From Dictyobacter kobayashii (GTDB taxonomy: Bacteria > Chloroflexota > Ktedonobacteria > Ktedonobacterales > Ktedonobacteraceae): a stretch of 64,000 nt of DNA. Below are positions 45,299 to 54,968 of this stretch, piece after piece. Position numbers and translations under genes: made by a program. The notes beneath the pieces are model-generated. The model worked only from the letters and a program-made list of their open reading frames with translations. It searched no databases and had not been told where the DNA came from. Location: the NCBI RefSeq assembly GCF_003967555.1, contig NZ_BIFS01000002.1:1240001-1304000 (forward strand). Reading direction: 5' to 3'. Numbering within the stretch: position 1 is the stretch's first letter; each line of letters begins with the position of its first letter.

Positions 45299-46675
45299 GT
45301 GGAAACTGTTGAAGAGGCCACACCTCTTGTTCATATAGGTGCGGGAACGCAAAAAAAGAGTTTGCTGCACAATCGCAATTTTGTTCTGTTGTGGAGTGGT
45401 CAATGCATTTCACTGCTAGGCGATTTTGTCTTTGATACTACCCTTGTTTTATGGATCAGTAACGGGCTGACGAAAAATCAGCCATGGTCGCCATTAGCGG
45501 TGAGTATATTATTCTTGATGACTACCTTGCCAGCATTTCTGTTTGGCCCTGTCGCCGGCGTGTTTGTGGATCGCTGGAATAAGCGCCAGACGATGTTACG
45601 CATGGACCTGCTACGCGCAGGTCTCATTTTTTTGCTGTTTGCAGCATGTATGTTTGAATCTCAAACGTTTATTCCTCATACTTCCAGCATGACCTTTGGC
45701 TGGTTGGGAGGAATTTACGTCATTGTTCTGCTTGCCACAATTTGCGCCCAATTTTTTAATCCCTCCCGGCTGGCGCTGGTTGGCGAAGTGGTCGCGGAAG
45801 AGCAGCGCACAAAAGCCATGGTCTTGATGCAGATGACAATGAGCCTCGCGCTGATCCTGGGTCCCTCGCTGGCGGCTTTTCTGTTTGCGCTGGTGGGAGT
45901 CAAATGGGCCCTGCTACTCAATGCTGTTTCGTTCTTGCTTTCTTTTGTGGCAGTCCGCGCTATCAATACTCCTGCTCAGGAAGAAAAGCCACTGGGAGCG
46001 GTGCAAGCAAAGTTTATGCAAGAATTTCGGGCCGGGCTCCAATTTTGTGTCACGAATCGCGTTTTAAGTACACTTCTGATCGCGTTAGTACTGGCGACCC
46101 TGGGCGCTGGATCGATCTACTCATTGAACGTGTTTTTCGCGCAGAATAATTTACATGCATCAATCGCCATGTATGGTCTCCTGGGCTCATTTTACGGCAT
46201 TGGTTCTGTGGTAGGGGCCCTGCTGGCCGGGCTGTTTGTGCAAAAACTGGGCATGGAGCGCACCTTCTGGTTGTCACTGGTCGTATTTGGCGGGGTCTTC
46301 CTGTGCTATGCACGCAGTACAGAGCTACCGCTAGCGCTCTTCTTCTTCTTCCTGCTGGGAATACCTAATGCAGCAATCAGTGTGGCATTGATGCCTTTAA
46401 TCTTACAGGTTACCCCACGTGAACTGGTGGGACGCATCACATCCGTATTGATGCCGCTGCAGAGCCTGGCCTTAATGATCTCTGTGGTGTGCATGGGATA
46501 TCTGGATAGTAACGTATTGAAACACGTTCACCTGGTTCTATTCAATCAACTGTTTGGTCCCGTAGATACACTCTTCACCATGACGGCTCTCCTGATCATC
46601 GGTGGGGGCTTATTTACGATGCTGAGGCTGACACAACTAAAGAAGGCAGCTACTGAAGCACCTGAAGACAAGTGA
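45299..46675 (+). CDS. MFS exporter (EntS/MFS_3 type)
   Basis: A 458-aa transporter with 12 predicted helices. The first loop has LLWSGQCISLLGDFVFDTTLVLWI and the loop after helix 2 VFVDRWNKRQTMLRMD, the signature of the MFS_3 group that includes enterobactin exporters. It probably exports the cluster's product or an intermediate. I place the start at the GTG at 45299, which has GGAG 7 bases upstream, rather than the TTG at 45275. The next gene is the ABC ATPase. Confidence 0.9.
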   Translation: METVEEATPLVHIGAGTQKKSLLHNRNFVLLWSGQCISLLGDFVFDTTLVLWISNGLTKNQPWSPLAVSILFLMTTLPAFLFGPVAGVFVDRWNKRQTMLRMDLLRAGLIFLLFAACMFESQTFIPHTSSMTFGWLGGIYVIVLLATICAQFFNPSRLALVGEVVAEEQRTKAMVLMQMTMSLALILGPSLAAFLFALVGVKWALLLNAVSFLLSFVAVRAINTPAQEEKPLGAVQAKFMQEFRAGLQFCVTNRVLSTLLIALVLATLGAGSIYSLNVFFAQNNLHASIAMYGLLGSFYGIGSVVGALLAGLFVQKLGMERTFWLSLVVFGGVFLCYARSTELPLALFFFFLLGIPNAAISVALMPLILQVTPRELVGRITSVLMPLQSLALMISVVCMGYLDSNVLKHVHLVLFNQLFGPVDTLFTMTALLIIGGGLFTMLRLTQLKKAATEAPEDK

Positions 46676-46734
46676 GTGCCATTACAAATACGACACATGC
46701 ATTGAAGAAACAATATAAGGAGTCACCCTACTCA

Positions 46735-47476
46735 TGAAAACATATCCTAAACAGATTTTCCCCCCATATCGACCTCCGCCCTGGTAACGGTTGAACATAT
46801 TCAAAAAACCATCACTGGACGTGCCGGCCACTTTGTGTTGCTGGATGATATCTCTTTTTCTGTTCCAGACGGCAGTCTCTTCGCGATTAATGGTCCATCG
46901 GGAAGCGGAAAATCCACGCTGCTGAACATTTTGACGGGCATTGATCGCTATGATAGTGGCAGCGTGCGCTTCCTTGGTGAGGAGTTGGGGCAGCGCAGCG
47001 AAAACCAGATGGCGCGCTGGCGTGGCAAACATGTTGGAATTGTGTTTCAATTTTTCCAGCTTTTACCGACCCTGACAGCCAAAGAGAATGTCCTGCTGGC
47101 ACTGGAATTAGCCGGCGTGGTAGCACGAAAAAACTGGGAAAAGCAGGTTGAGAGCAGTTTACGGCAGGTCGGTATGCTCGATTATGCCAATCGCCTTCCC
47201 AGTGAGCTTTCCGGCGGCCAGCAACAACGCGTCGCCATCGCCCGAGCCCTGGCAAATGATCCACCAGTTCTGATTGCCGATGAACCGACCGGCAACCTGG
47301 ACTCAAAAATGGCGATCCAGGTCTTTACACTGCTAGAAGAGCTAGCCCAGCAAGGAAAGACCGTCATCTATGTCACACATGATCGTGCTCTTGCCGCTCG
47401 TTCGACTGATTTTATTGAACTGCTGGATGGCCGAATTATTAACGCGAGCACGCGGGCATACGGCAAAGCCGTCTAG
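46735..47476 (+). CDS. ABC transporter ATPase (MacB/LolD type), apparent -1 frameshift near start
   Basis: An ABC ATPase of about 246 residues: Walker A NGPSGSGKST, signature LSGGQQQRVAIARAL, Walker B VLIADEPTGNLDS and H-loop VTHD. It powers the permease that follows. The natural start is the ATG at 46735 (AAGGAG about 10 bases upstream), but its frame ends after 18 codons. One extra base in the C6 run at 46760-46765 would continue into STSALVTVEHIQKTITG and the ATPase. Without that base only an internal GTG (46835) is available, which would remove the first strand of the fold. Confidence 0.9.
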
Positions 47477-47491
47477 GTGAGGGAGAAGTTT

Positions 47492-49673
47492 ATGCGGGTC
47501 CTGTTAAAAAAAGCTTTAAAGGATGTAACGCGGCGCAAGATGCGTAGCTTCCTGACGATTCTAGGTATCGCCCTGGGCGTGATGGGTCTGACAGCCTTGA
47601 GTATCGCCGCCACCCAATTTGAAAATAGCTTTAGCTATACGACAGATACATCATCTCTTGCTGACATACAGATAACCACTGCACCGACCAGCCCTTCATT
47701 GGTCACAGACTTGCAGCGACAACCCAATGTGGCTCTCGTCCAGGCCGCAGGGTATTCAGCCTGGTGAGCGCATACCGCTGAGTGTGGCAGGCCAACAAAC
47801 TCAACTAACGGTGGCAGGATTTGTGCGGACCAAAGGTTTGCCGGCGGCGCTTCTCACCGGTCAGGCGCGGGCCTATATGACCCAGCCGACTTTTGAGCAG
47901 TTCTTCCATGTCAATGGCGTGAATCTGTTTCTGGTACGCGTCCAGCAGCGCGCACAAACCACACAAACCTTTCAACAGCTGATACCTATCCTACAGGGGC
48001 AGCACGTTGAGCTACAAAACTCCAGCCTGGGACAACAATTAACGACGAACACAACGGGTACAAATAATCTGTTTGTCATTATCAGCGTTGTCTCGGCCAT
48101 TGCCCTGCTTTTAAGTGCTTTTCTGTTGATCAGCACCATCACGACCGTGATTACCGAACAATTTCCAATCATTGGGACAATGAAAGCGGTAGGCGCGACC
48201 AGAGGCCAGGTGATGGCGAACTATCTGTTTCTGGTTGGCATCTATGCCATCGTTGGAACAGGGATTGGCATGCTCCTGGGAGGAGTGGGAGGCTATTTCC
48301 TGCTGAACTATATTAGCGGCCTCCTTAACCTCGATAACGGACCATTTACGCTTGATCCGTTATCCATCCTGCTCAGTTGTGCGGTTGGCCTGGGGGTACC
48401 TTTGCTGGCAGCCATCATTCCTGTGTATCGCGGCACTAGCCTGACAGTACGCGAAACAATGGCCAGCTATGGACTAGAGTCTCAACGTTCCGCGCGCAAC
48501 GGATCTGGCTTGCTGGCACGCGGCAGCCGCATCTTCTCACAGACGATCCAATTTGGTCTGCGCAGCCTGTTTCGCAAACGCGTGCGCCTGGTCTTGACCT
48601 TGCTGGCACTAAGCTTCTCGGCACTGGCTTTTCTGACGGTGCAGACAACAACAAATTCTCTGGCTGCCATGCTAAATCAGATTGGTGATACCTATCATTA
48701 TGATGTGATCGTTACCGAGGTGCATCCAGTTTCCTACCAACAGGTACAAACAGCGTTATCTCCTTTAAAGGATGTACAACGTGTCGAGCCCTTTTTCCAA
48801 TCACGCGTTGATACGCAGTGGGGTCATGTGGTACTCACAGCGGTGCAACCGGAGACACAACTCTATCAGAAAAAATTGTTGGCCGGACACTGGCTCACGG
48901 ATACACATACACAGCAACTTGTTCTGAGCAATAATGTTGCCAAACAATCTGGCCTGCACGTCGGCAGTGTGTTGCATTTCCACAACGATGTCCACACGGC
49001 TCAATGGACGGTTGTTGGCATCCTCATGGACAATAACCTTGTCAATCAAAATTCGCTGGGTACCATCTTTGCGCCAGTGCAGCAGGTCGATCAGTTTCAG
49101 CAACTACCCGCTGACTCAACCAGTGGCCTGATTGTAGCAGCACACTCTCATAGCAGTACAGCGGTCAATGCTCTGGCCTCACAGGTTGATAGCACGTTAA
49201 GCTCAGCCAACCTTCCAGGCGCCACGCGTACCGAAAGCCAGCAAATACAGCGCGATGCGAGTGAGTTCCAGGTTCTCTATGGCTTACTCAATATCGCCAC
49301 GATCATTATCGCCATAGTGGGCGCCATGAGCCTGTTTAATTCACTGGCCATGAGTGTGATGGAGCGTCGACGTGAGATTGGTATTCTGCGCTCCGTTGGA
49401 GCGAGTAGCGCCCGGGTAGCGCTGGTCTTCTGGACCGAGGGGAACGCGCTCGGGCTACTATCCTGGCTGGTTGCGCTACTCCTGGGCATTCCCATCTCAT
49501 GGATCTTTGTGCAACTGCTAGGCCTGCTCTTGACCCCTATCCCCTTTGCATTCAATCCCTTCAACCTGCTTTTGATGCTTGTTTTTATATTAGCAATCAC
49601 CGCACTTGTAAGCCTGGGACCGGCCAGGAGCGCCACAAAAATGCGTATTGCTGAAATCTTGCGCTACGAGTAG
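47492..49673 (+). pseudogene. ABC transporter permease (FtsX/MacB type), internal loss and frameshift
   Basis: Two frames, 47492-47767 and the frame ending at 49673. The first has the N-terminal helix region DVTRRKMRSFLTILGIALGVMG and the beginning of the outer domain. The second resumes at QPGERIPLSVAGQQTQLTVAGF and continues with two FtsX-type four-helix sets (LLSAFLLISTITTVI; IGTMKAVGATRGQVM; later EIGILRSVGASSARV). At the junction around 47742-47750 the outer domain is shorter than usual by perhaps 70-100 residues and the frame shifts, so this looks like a deletion rather than a single-base slip. The complete protein would export a hydrophobic or peptide product together with the ATPase. 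Confidence 0.85.
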
Positions 49674-49727
49674 CCATAGGTAACGAGATATGTGTCGTTT
49701 TACAGAGGGAAGGAAACGGATCTACTT

Positions 49728-52700
49728 ATGATGTTATCGCAATCCGTAATGACTGATCAGGAACGCCGATTGCTTTTGGAGACCTGGAATGCTACGGCAA
49801 TGCCTTTTGCGCAAGCAAATGTGCTGCCTCAATTAGTGCAACTCCGCAGCCTCCAGCAACCGGATGCCATTGCCGTCCAGGGTCCACATGAACGATTGAG
49901 TTATCATGAATTAAATACGCAGGCGAACCAGCTGGCTCACATACTACGCCGCAAAGGGGTAGGGCCAGAGGTGCTGGTGCCAGTCTGCCTTGAACGTTCA
50001 AGTCTATTAATTGTGGCAGAGCTCGCAATCTTGAAAGCGGGAGGAGCATATGTGCCTCTCGACCCTACCTATCCTCAGCAACGTTTAGCCACCACATTGG
50101 CTGAGGTTCAGGCGCCCATCATTTTGACACAGGCCCATCTAGGGACGCTTTTCGCCGAGGCATTGCCTTTGCTTGTCCTGGATGAGGCACAACTCAAGGA
50201 TGAATGGTCGCATGAACCAGTTGATGCTCCAGCAATCGATGTACAGGTCGCTAACCTGGCGTATATGATTTATACCTCAGGCTCGACCGGGCGACCCAAA
50301 GGCGTACAGATCGCGCACAAAGGCCTGCTTAATCTGATTGCCTGGTATCAACGAACGTTTACCATAACACCCAATGATCGTATTGCGTATCTGACCGGTG
50401 TCGGTTTTGATGCCTCTGTATTGGATATCTGGCCTGCTCTTGCCTCGGGCGCCTGCCTGGTCTTGCCTGATGAGGAGAACCGCTTTTCGGCTAGCCTTCT
50501 GCAGACATGGTTGATCGAACAGCACATTACAATTTGCAGTTCCACAACCTCAGTTGTCGAACAGCTATTGCATTTTTCCTGGCCAGAACATACAAGCTTG
50601 CGCTATGTCCTGGTAGGAGGGGATCGCCTGGGAATGTATCCAGCGGCACACATTCCCTTTACGCTGGTGAACAACTATGGACCCACTGAGGGCACGGTCG
50701 AGGCTACCTATGCCCGTGTTCCAGTGCGGGAAGGAAGCGACATACAGGAAAGTCCGGCGCTTGGTCGGCCCATTGATAACGTCGAAGTCTACCTCTTAAA
50801 TGAGCTGTTACAGCCAGTGCCAATTGGTGAGAATGGCGAACTGTACCTGGGTGGGGTGGGTCTGGCCCGCGGATATTTTCAACGACCAGATCTGACCGCC
50901 GAGCGCTTTATTCCCCATCCTTTTAGCCATATACCAGGGGCGCGCCTTTATAAAACAGGAGATATCTGTCGCTATCGGGCGAATGGCGAGATCGATTTTC
51001 AAGGTCGCAATGATCATCAGGTCAAGGTGCGCGGTTTTCGGATTGAGCTAGGAGAGATAGAGCACGCCCTGGTACAGCATGAGCTGGTTGCTCAGGCCAC
51101 GGTGCTGGCACGTGAAGAGGCCGGACAGGAGAAGCGCCTGGTTGCATATCTGGTACCGCACAAGGACGCACAGCTGAACATAGGTCAACTACGGCAGCAT
51201 CTAAGTGAACGCTTGCCAGTGTATATGGTGCCCTCGGCATTCGTAGTCTTAGCAAGCTTGCCCTTGACCTCAAATGGCAAGATCGACCGCCAACTACTCC
51301 TGACCTATGAAGAGACAACGGAAGCCGGGACCACGGCATTTGTTGCGCCTCGCACGCAGCTTGAGGAGAAGATCGCAACCATCTTTGCCGCAGTTCTCCA
51401 TCTCGAGCGCGTGAGTGTCGAAGCCGACTTTTTTGACCTGGGCGGCCATTCACTCCTGGTTGATCAAGCCATAACTCGTGTGCGCGAAGCGACAGGGCAG
51501 ACGATCCCATTGCGTAGTCTGTTTGAGGCACCGACCGTGGCAGCCTTAGCCAGCTTAATAGAGCAATCGGGAGAGGCAAAGCAACTATTACCATCCTTAG
51601 TCATCCGTCCTATCGCGCGTGATCTGCCGTTGCCACTCTCATTTTCACAAGAGCGGGTCTGGTTCATGCACAAACTTGACCCATCAAACGCTTCCTATCA
51701 TGCGCAGGCCCGTTTACGCCTGAGTGGAACCCTGAATGTACAGGCACTTGAGCGGAGTCTATGTGAGATGGTACGCAGGCATGAAATTTTTAGAACCACC
51801 TTTGTAGAAGTTAATGGTCAACCGGTACAGATGGTGCACGCCCCCTGGCTGTCTGGCTTACCACTGATAGACCTGCGTGGATTGAGTATTGAGCGCCAGC
51901 AGGAGCTGATCAATCAAGTGAGCCATACCGAGAGCAAGAAATTGCTGCATATCGACCAATTACCGCTGGCCCGCTGGACCCTGTTTGCCCTGGATGAAAA
52001 TGAGTATCTGCTTTTACATCTTGAGCATCACTTAATCCATGATGGCTGGTCATTTAATGTTTTCTTAGGTGAGCTACTCACCCTCTATCAAGCCTTTGCG
52101 CAACAGCAACCATCACCGCTACCTGAACGTACCATCCAATTTGCGGACTTCGCCTTTTGCCAGCGCGAGTGGATGCAGGGTGCCGTTTTAGAGGCTCAAT
52201 TAGGCTATTGGAAAAAGCAGCTGGCGCGGGCAAATACCTTGTTGGAGCTGCCAACTGACCATCCGCGACCAGCCACGCAGACCTTTCGTGGCGCGGCACC
52301 CCGGGTCGATCTATCGGCTGAGCTCTACCTGGCCCTCAAGGAAGTAAGTCGCCAACAGGGTGTAACCCTGTTTATGACGATGCTGGCCGCCTATTATGTC
52401 TTGCTCTATCGCTATAGTGGTCAGAGTGACATCTGTGTAGGATCAGGCGTAGCCAACCGGCGCGGCCAGGAGATTGAGGCACTCATTGGTATGATTGTCA
52501 ATACGATTACCCTGCGTGCCGATCTTTCTGGCAATCCATCATTTGCAGACCTGCTACAACGGGTGCGCACCCTCTTGCTAGATGCTTATGAGCATGAGGA
52601 TGTCCCATTTGATAAAGTGGTAGAAGCGCTGGCCTTACCCAGAAATTTAAGTTATAATCCGCTGTTTCAAGCCATGTTTAGCTTCCATGATTCACGCCTG

Positions 52701-54968
52701 CCTGATCTCCAATTACCCGAGCTCTCAATTCATATTCAAGAGGGCATCAGTAATGGCGCAGCCAAATTTGATCTGAATGTGATTGCCATCCCACGCCTGG
52801 CCCATGACCAGGAACCCACCAACGCAAACGAGGTGGGCATGACACTGATCTGGGAGTACAACATAGATCTGTTTGATGCCACAACGATTGAACGGATGGT
52901 GGGACACTATCGTCAACTGCTTGAGGAACTGGTGCTTCATCCCGAGCAGAAGATTGATGACATCCCGCTACTACTGCCAGCTGAAAAGCAAGCTATTCTG
53001 ACCGAATGGGCGCCAGCCTCGGCACATTTTGAGCCGGCCTCCTGCTTACAGCACCGGTTTGAGGAACAGGTTGCCCTCTATCCACAGAAGGTGGCCGTAC
53101 TCTCAGGTGAAGATAGAGCGACCTATGCGCAGCTAAATCGCCGGGCCAATCAACTGGCCCACCGTTTACAGGCCGCTGGTGTAGGTATAGAGGATCACGT
53201 GGCACTGTGCATGGAGCGTTCGCTTGATCTGCTGGTCGGTATCCTTGGTATTCTCAAAGCCGGCGCGGCCTATGTGCCGATAGACCCGACCTATCCTCTT
53301 GATCGACAATTGTATATCGTCGCAGATTGCCAGGCCAGCATCCTGGTTACGCAAGAGTCTTTAAGCTCGATCTTTCAGCAGACATCGCTAACGGTGGTCT
53401 GTGTTGATCAGGAAGAGCTAACACACGAACCATTGACGCCCGTTGTGAGTAATGTACGGCCTGAAAATACCGCCTATATCATTTATACCTCAGGCTCTAC
53501 AGGACAGCCAAAGGGTGTGGTCGTGACACATGCAAATGTGGCGCGCCTGTTCAAAGCCACGCAAGCAGATTTTGATTTCAGGCCCGATGATATCTGGACC
53601 TGTTTCCATTCCTTTGCCTTTGACTTCTCCGTATGGGAGATCTGGGGAGCGCTTCTCTTTGGGGGAACGCTAGTTATGGTGCCATATTGGGTGAGCCGTT
53701 CGCCGGAGGCATTCTACAATCTGTTGTATACGCAGAAGGTAACGATGTTAAGCCAGACCCCCTCTGCTTTTAACGCGCTGATGCAAGTTCAGGAGGAACT
53801 GGGCAGCGAAAAAGTACTCAATCTACGAACCGTTGTCTTTGGTGGTGAGGCCTTGAATCTCGCCGCTCTGCGCCCCTGGTTTGAGCGCAATGGAGATCAA
53901 CAGCCGCGCTTGATAAATATGTATGGGATTACTGAAACGACTGTTCATGTGACCTACCAGCAATTGCGCATGGCAGACCTGCAGCAGGCTCAGCGCAGTC
54001 TGATAGGGCGCAGCATTCGCGACCAGGAGGTTTACGTTTTAAATGAGCAGATGCAGCTGGCCCCTATCGGTGTACCAGGTGAGATCTTCGTTGGGGGAGC
54101 AGGGAACGCGCGGGGCTACCTGCATAAACCTGATTTAACCGCCCAGCGTTTTGTCCCACATCCATTTAGCTCTGTTCCAGGTGCACGTCTATATCGTACC
54201 GGTGACCGGGCCCGCTATCTTGCCGATGGCTCGCTGGAATATCTGGGGCGCTTGGATTTTCAGGTCAAGCTGCGCGGTTTCCGTATCGAACTGGGTGAGA
54301 TTGAAGCCGCACTGCTGGCTCATGCGGATGTACGAGAAGTAGTTGTTTTGCTCCATGAAGATCAGGCGGGTGAAAAGCAATTGACTGCCTACCTTGTGAC
54401 CAGATCAGCACAAGCTCTCGCCATTGATACCTTGCGCCAATACCTGCAAGGCAAGTTACCTGCTTATATGATCCCTGCCTTTTTTGTCTTCCTGGAAAGT
54501 CTTCCATTAACCACTAATGGCAAAGTGGATCGCCGCGCCTTGCCTGCTCCACAGGTGCAGCAGACAAAACTAGAGGAGTTGGTACAGCCACGCACAACCA
54601 CTGAGGCCACATTGATGTCTATCTGGAAGACGGTGGTCAATGTAGAGGCAATGGGGGTCCATGACAACTTTTTTGAACTTGGAGGACACTCACTGATCGC
54701 GGCGCGCATCATGTCACGTATTCGCGATACTTTCCACGTAGAACTCTCGCTGCGTGCTCTCTTTGATGCACCAACGGTCGCCAGCCTGGCCGCGATCATT
54801 GATGGTGCACTGCAGGAGCAGGCGGCAGATGAGGTAGTTGAAGTAGAAACCAGTAATGAACTGACCCAGGAAGAGGTGGACGACCTCATCGGCAAACTGG
54901 ATCAGCTTTCGGCTGGCGAGATTGATGTTTTGTTGGCCCAGACACTCAATGAAAGTCAGGTTGACTAA
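49728..54968 (+). CDS. Nonribosomal peptide synthetase, A-T-C-A-T
   Basis: A 1746-aa synthetase. Order: adenylation A1 (residues about 15-515; YTSGSTGRPKG at 182), carrier T1 (LGGHSL, Ser575), condensation C (about 620-1080; HHLIHDG at 767-773), adenylation A2 (about 1085-1565; YTSGSTGQPKG at 1253), carrier T2 (LGGHSL, Ser1655), and an acidic helical C-terminal tail likely to dock with the next protein. It starts with an A domain, so it is an initiation module. A2 pocket residues read D-F-W-S-V-G-M-V-H, close to the known threonine code. The A1 code (D-A-L-S-L-G-N-V-E) matches nothing I can name. The initiator is uncertain; an upstream GTG at 49692 is in frame. Confidence 0.93.
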   Translation: MMLSQSVMTDQERRLLLETWNATAMPFAQANVLPQLVQLRSLQQPDAIAVQGPHERLSYHELNTQANQLAHILRRKGVGPEVLVPVCLERSSLLIVAELAILKAGGAYVPLDPTYPQQRLATTLAEVQAPIILTQAHLGTLFAEALPLLVLDEAQLKDEWSHEPVDAPAIDVQVANLAYMIYTSGSTGRPKGVQIAHKGLLNLIAWYQRTFTITPNDRIAYLTGVGFDASVLDIWPALASGACLVLPDEENRFSASLLQTWLIEQHITICSSTTSVVEQLLHFSWPEHTSLRYVLVGGDRLGMYPAAHIPFTLVNNYGPTEGTVEATYARVPVREGSDIQESPALGRPIDNVEVYLLNELLQPVPIGENGELYLGGVGLARGYFQRPDLTAERFIPHPFSHIPGARLYKTGDICRYRANGEIDFQGRNDHQVKVRGFRIELGEIEHALVQHELVAQATVLAREEAGQEKRLVAYLVPHKDAQLNIGQLRQHLSERLPVYMVPSAFVVLASLPLTSNGKIDRQLLLTYEETTEAGTTAFVAPRTQLEEKIATIFAAVLHLERVSVEADFFDLGGHSLLVDQAITRVREATGQTIPLRSLFEAPTVAALASLIEQSGEAKQLLPSLVIRPIARDLPLPLSFSQERVWFMHKLDPSNASYHAQARLRLSGTLNVQALERSLCEMVRRHEIFRTTFVEVNGQPVQMVHAPWLSGLPLIDLRGLSIERQQELINQVSHTESKKLLHIDQLPLARWTLFALDENEYLLLHLEHHLIHDGWSFNVFLGELLTLYQAFAQQQPSPLPERTIQFADFAFCQREWMQGAVLEAQLGYWKKQLARANTLLELPTDHPRPATQTFRGAAPRVDLSAELYLALKEVSRQQGVTLFMTMLAAYYVLLYRYSGQSDICVGSGVANRRGQEIEALIGMIVNTITLRADLSGNPSFADLLQRVRTLLLDAYEHEDVPFDKVVEALALPRNLSYNPLFQAMFSFHDSRLPDLQLPELSIHIQEGISNGAAKFDLNVIAIPRLAHDQEPTNANEVGMTLIWEYNIDLFDATTIERMVGHYRQLLEELVLHPEQKIDDIPLLLPAEKQAILTEWAPASAHFEPASCLQHRFEEQVALYPQKVAVLSGEDRATYAQLNRRANQLAHRLQAAGVGIEDHVALCMERSLDLLVGILGILKAGAAYVPIDPTYPLDRQLYIVADCQASILVTQESLSSIFQQTSLTVVCVDQEELTHEPLTPVVSNVRPENTAYIIYTSGSTGQPKGVVVTHANVARLFKATQADFDFRPDDIWTCFHSFAFDFSVWEIWGALLFGGTLVMVPYWVSRSPEAFYNLLYTQKVTMLSQTPSAFNALMQVQEELGSEKVLNLRTVVFGGEALNLAALRPWFERNGDQQPRLINMYGITETTVHVTYQQLRMADLQQAQRSLIGRSIRDQEVYVLNEQMQLAPIGVPGEIFVGGAGNARGYLHKPDLTAQRFVPHPFSSVPGARLYRTGDRARYLADGSLEYLGRLDFQVKLRGFRIELGEIEAALLAHADVREVVVLLHEDQAGEKQLTAYLVTRSAQALAIDTLRQYLQGKLPAYMIPAFFVFLESLPLTTNGKVDRRALPAPQVQQTKLEELVQPRTTTEATLMSIWKTVVNVEAMGVHDNFFELGGHSLIAARIMSRIRDTFHVELSLRALFDAPTVASLAAIIDGALQEQAADEVVEVETSNELTQEEVDDLIGKLDQLSAGEIDVLLAQTLNESQVD

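Noticed and set aside
45123..45413. Minus-strand open frame of 96 codons before the MFS gene
   Set aside because: It overlaps the start of the MFS gene on the opposite strand, has no ribosome site and matches no family I recognise; a gene remnant is possible but unsupported.
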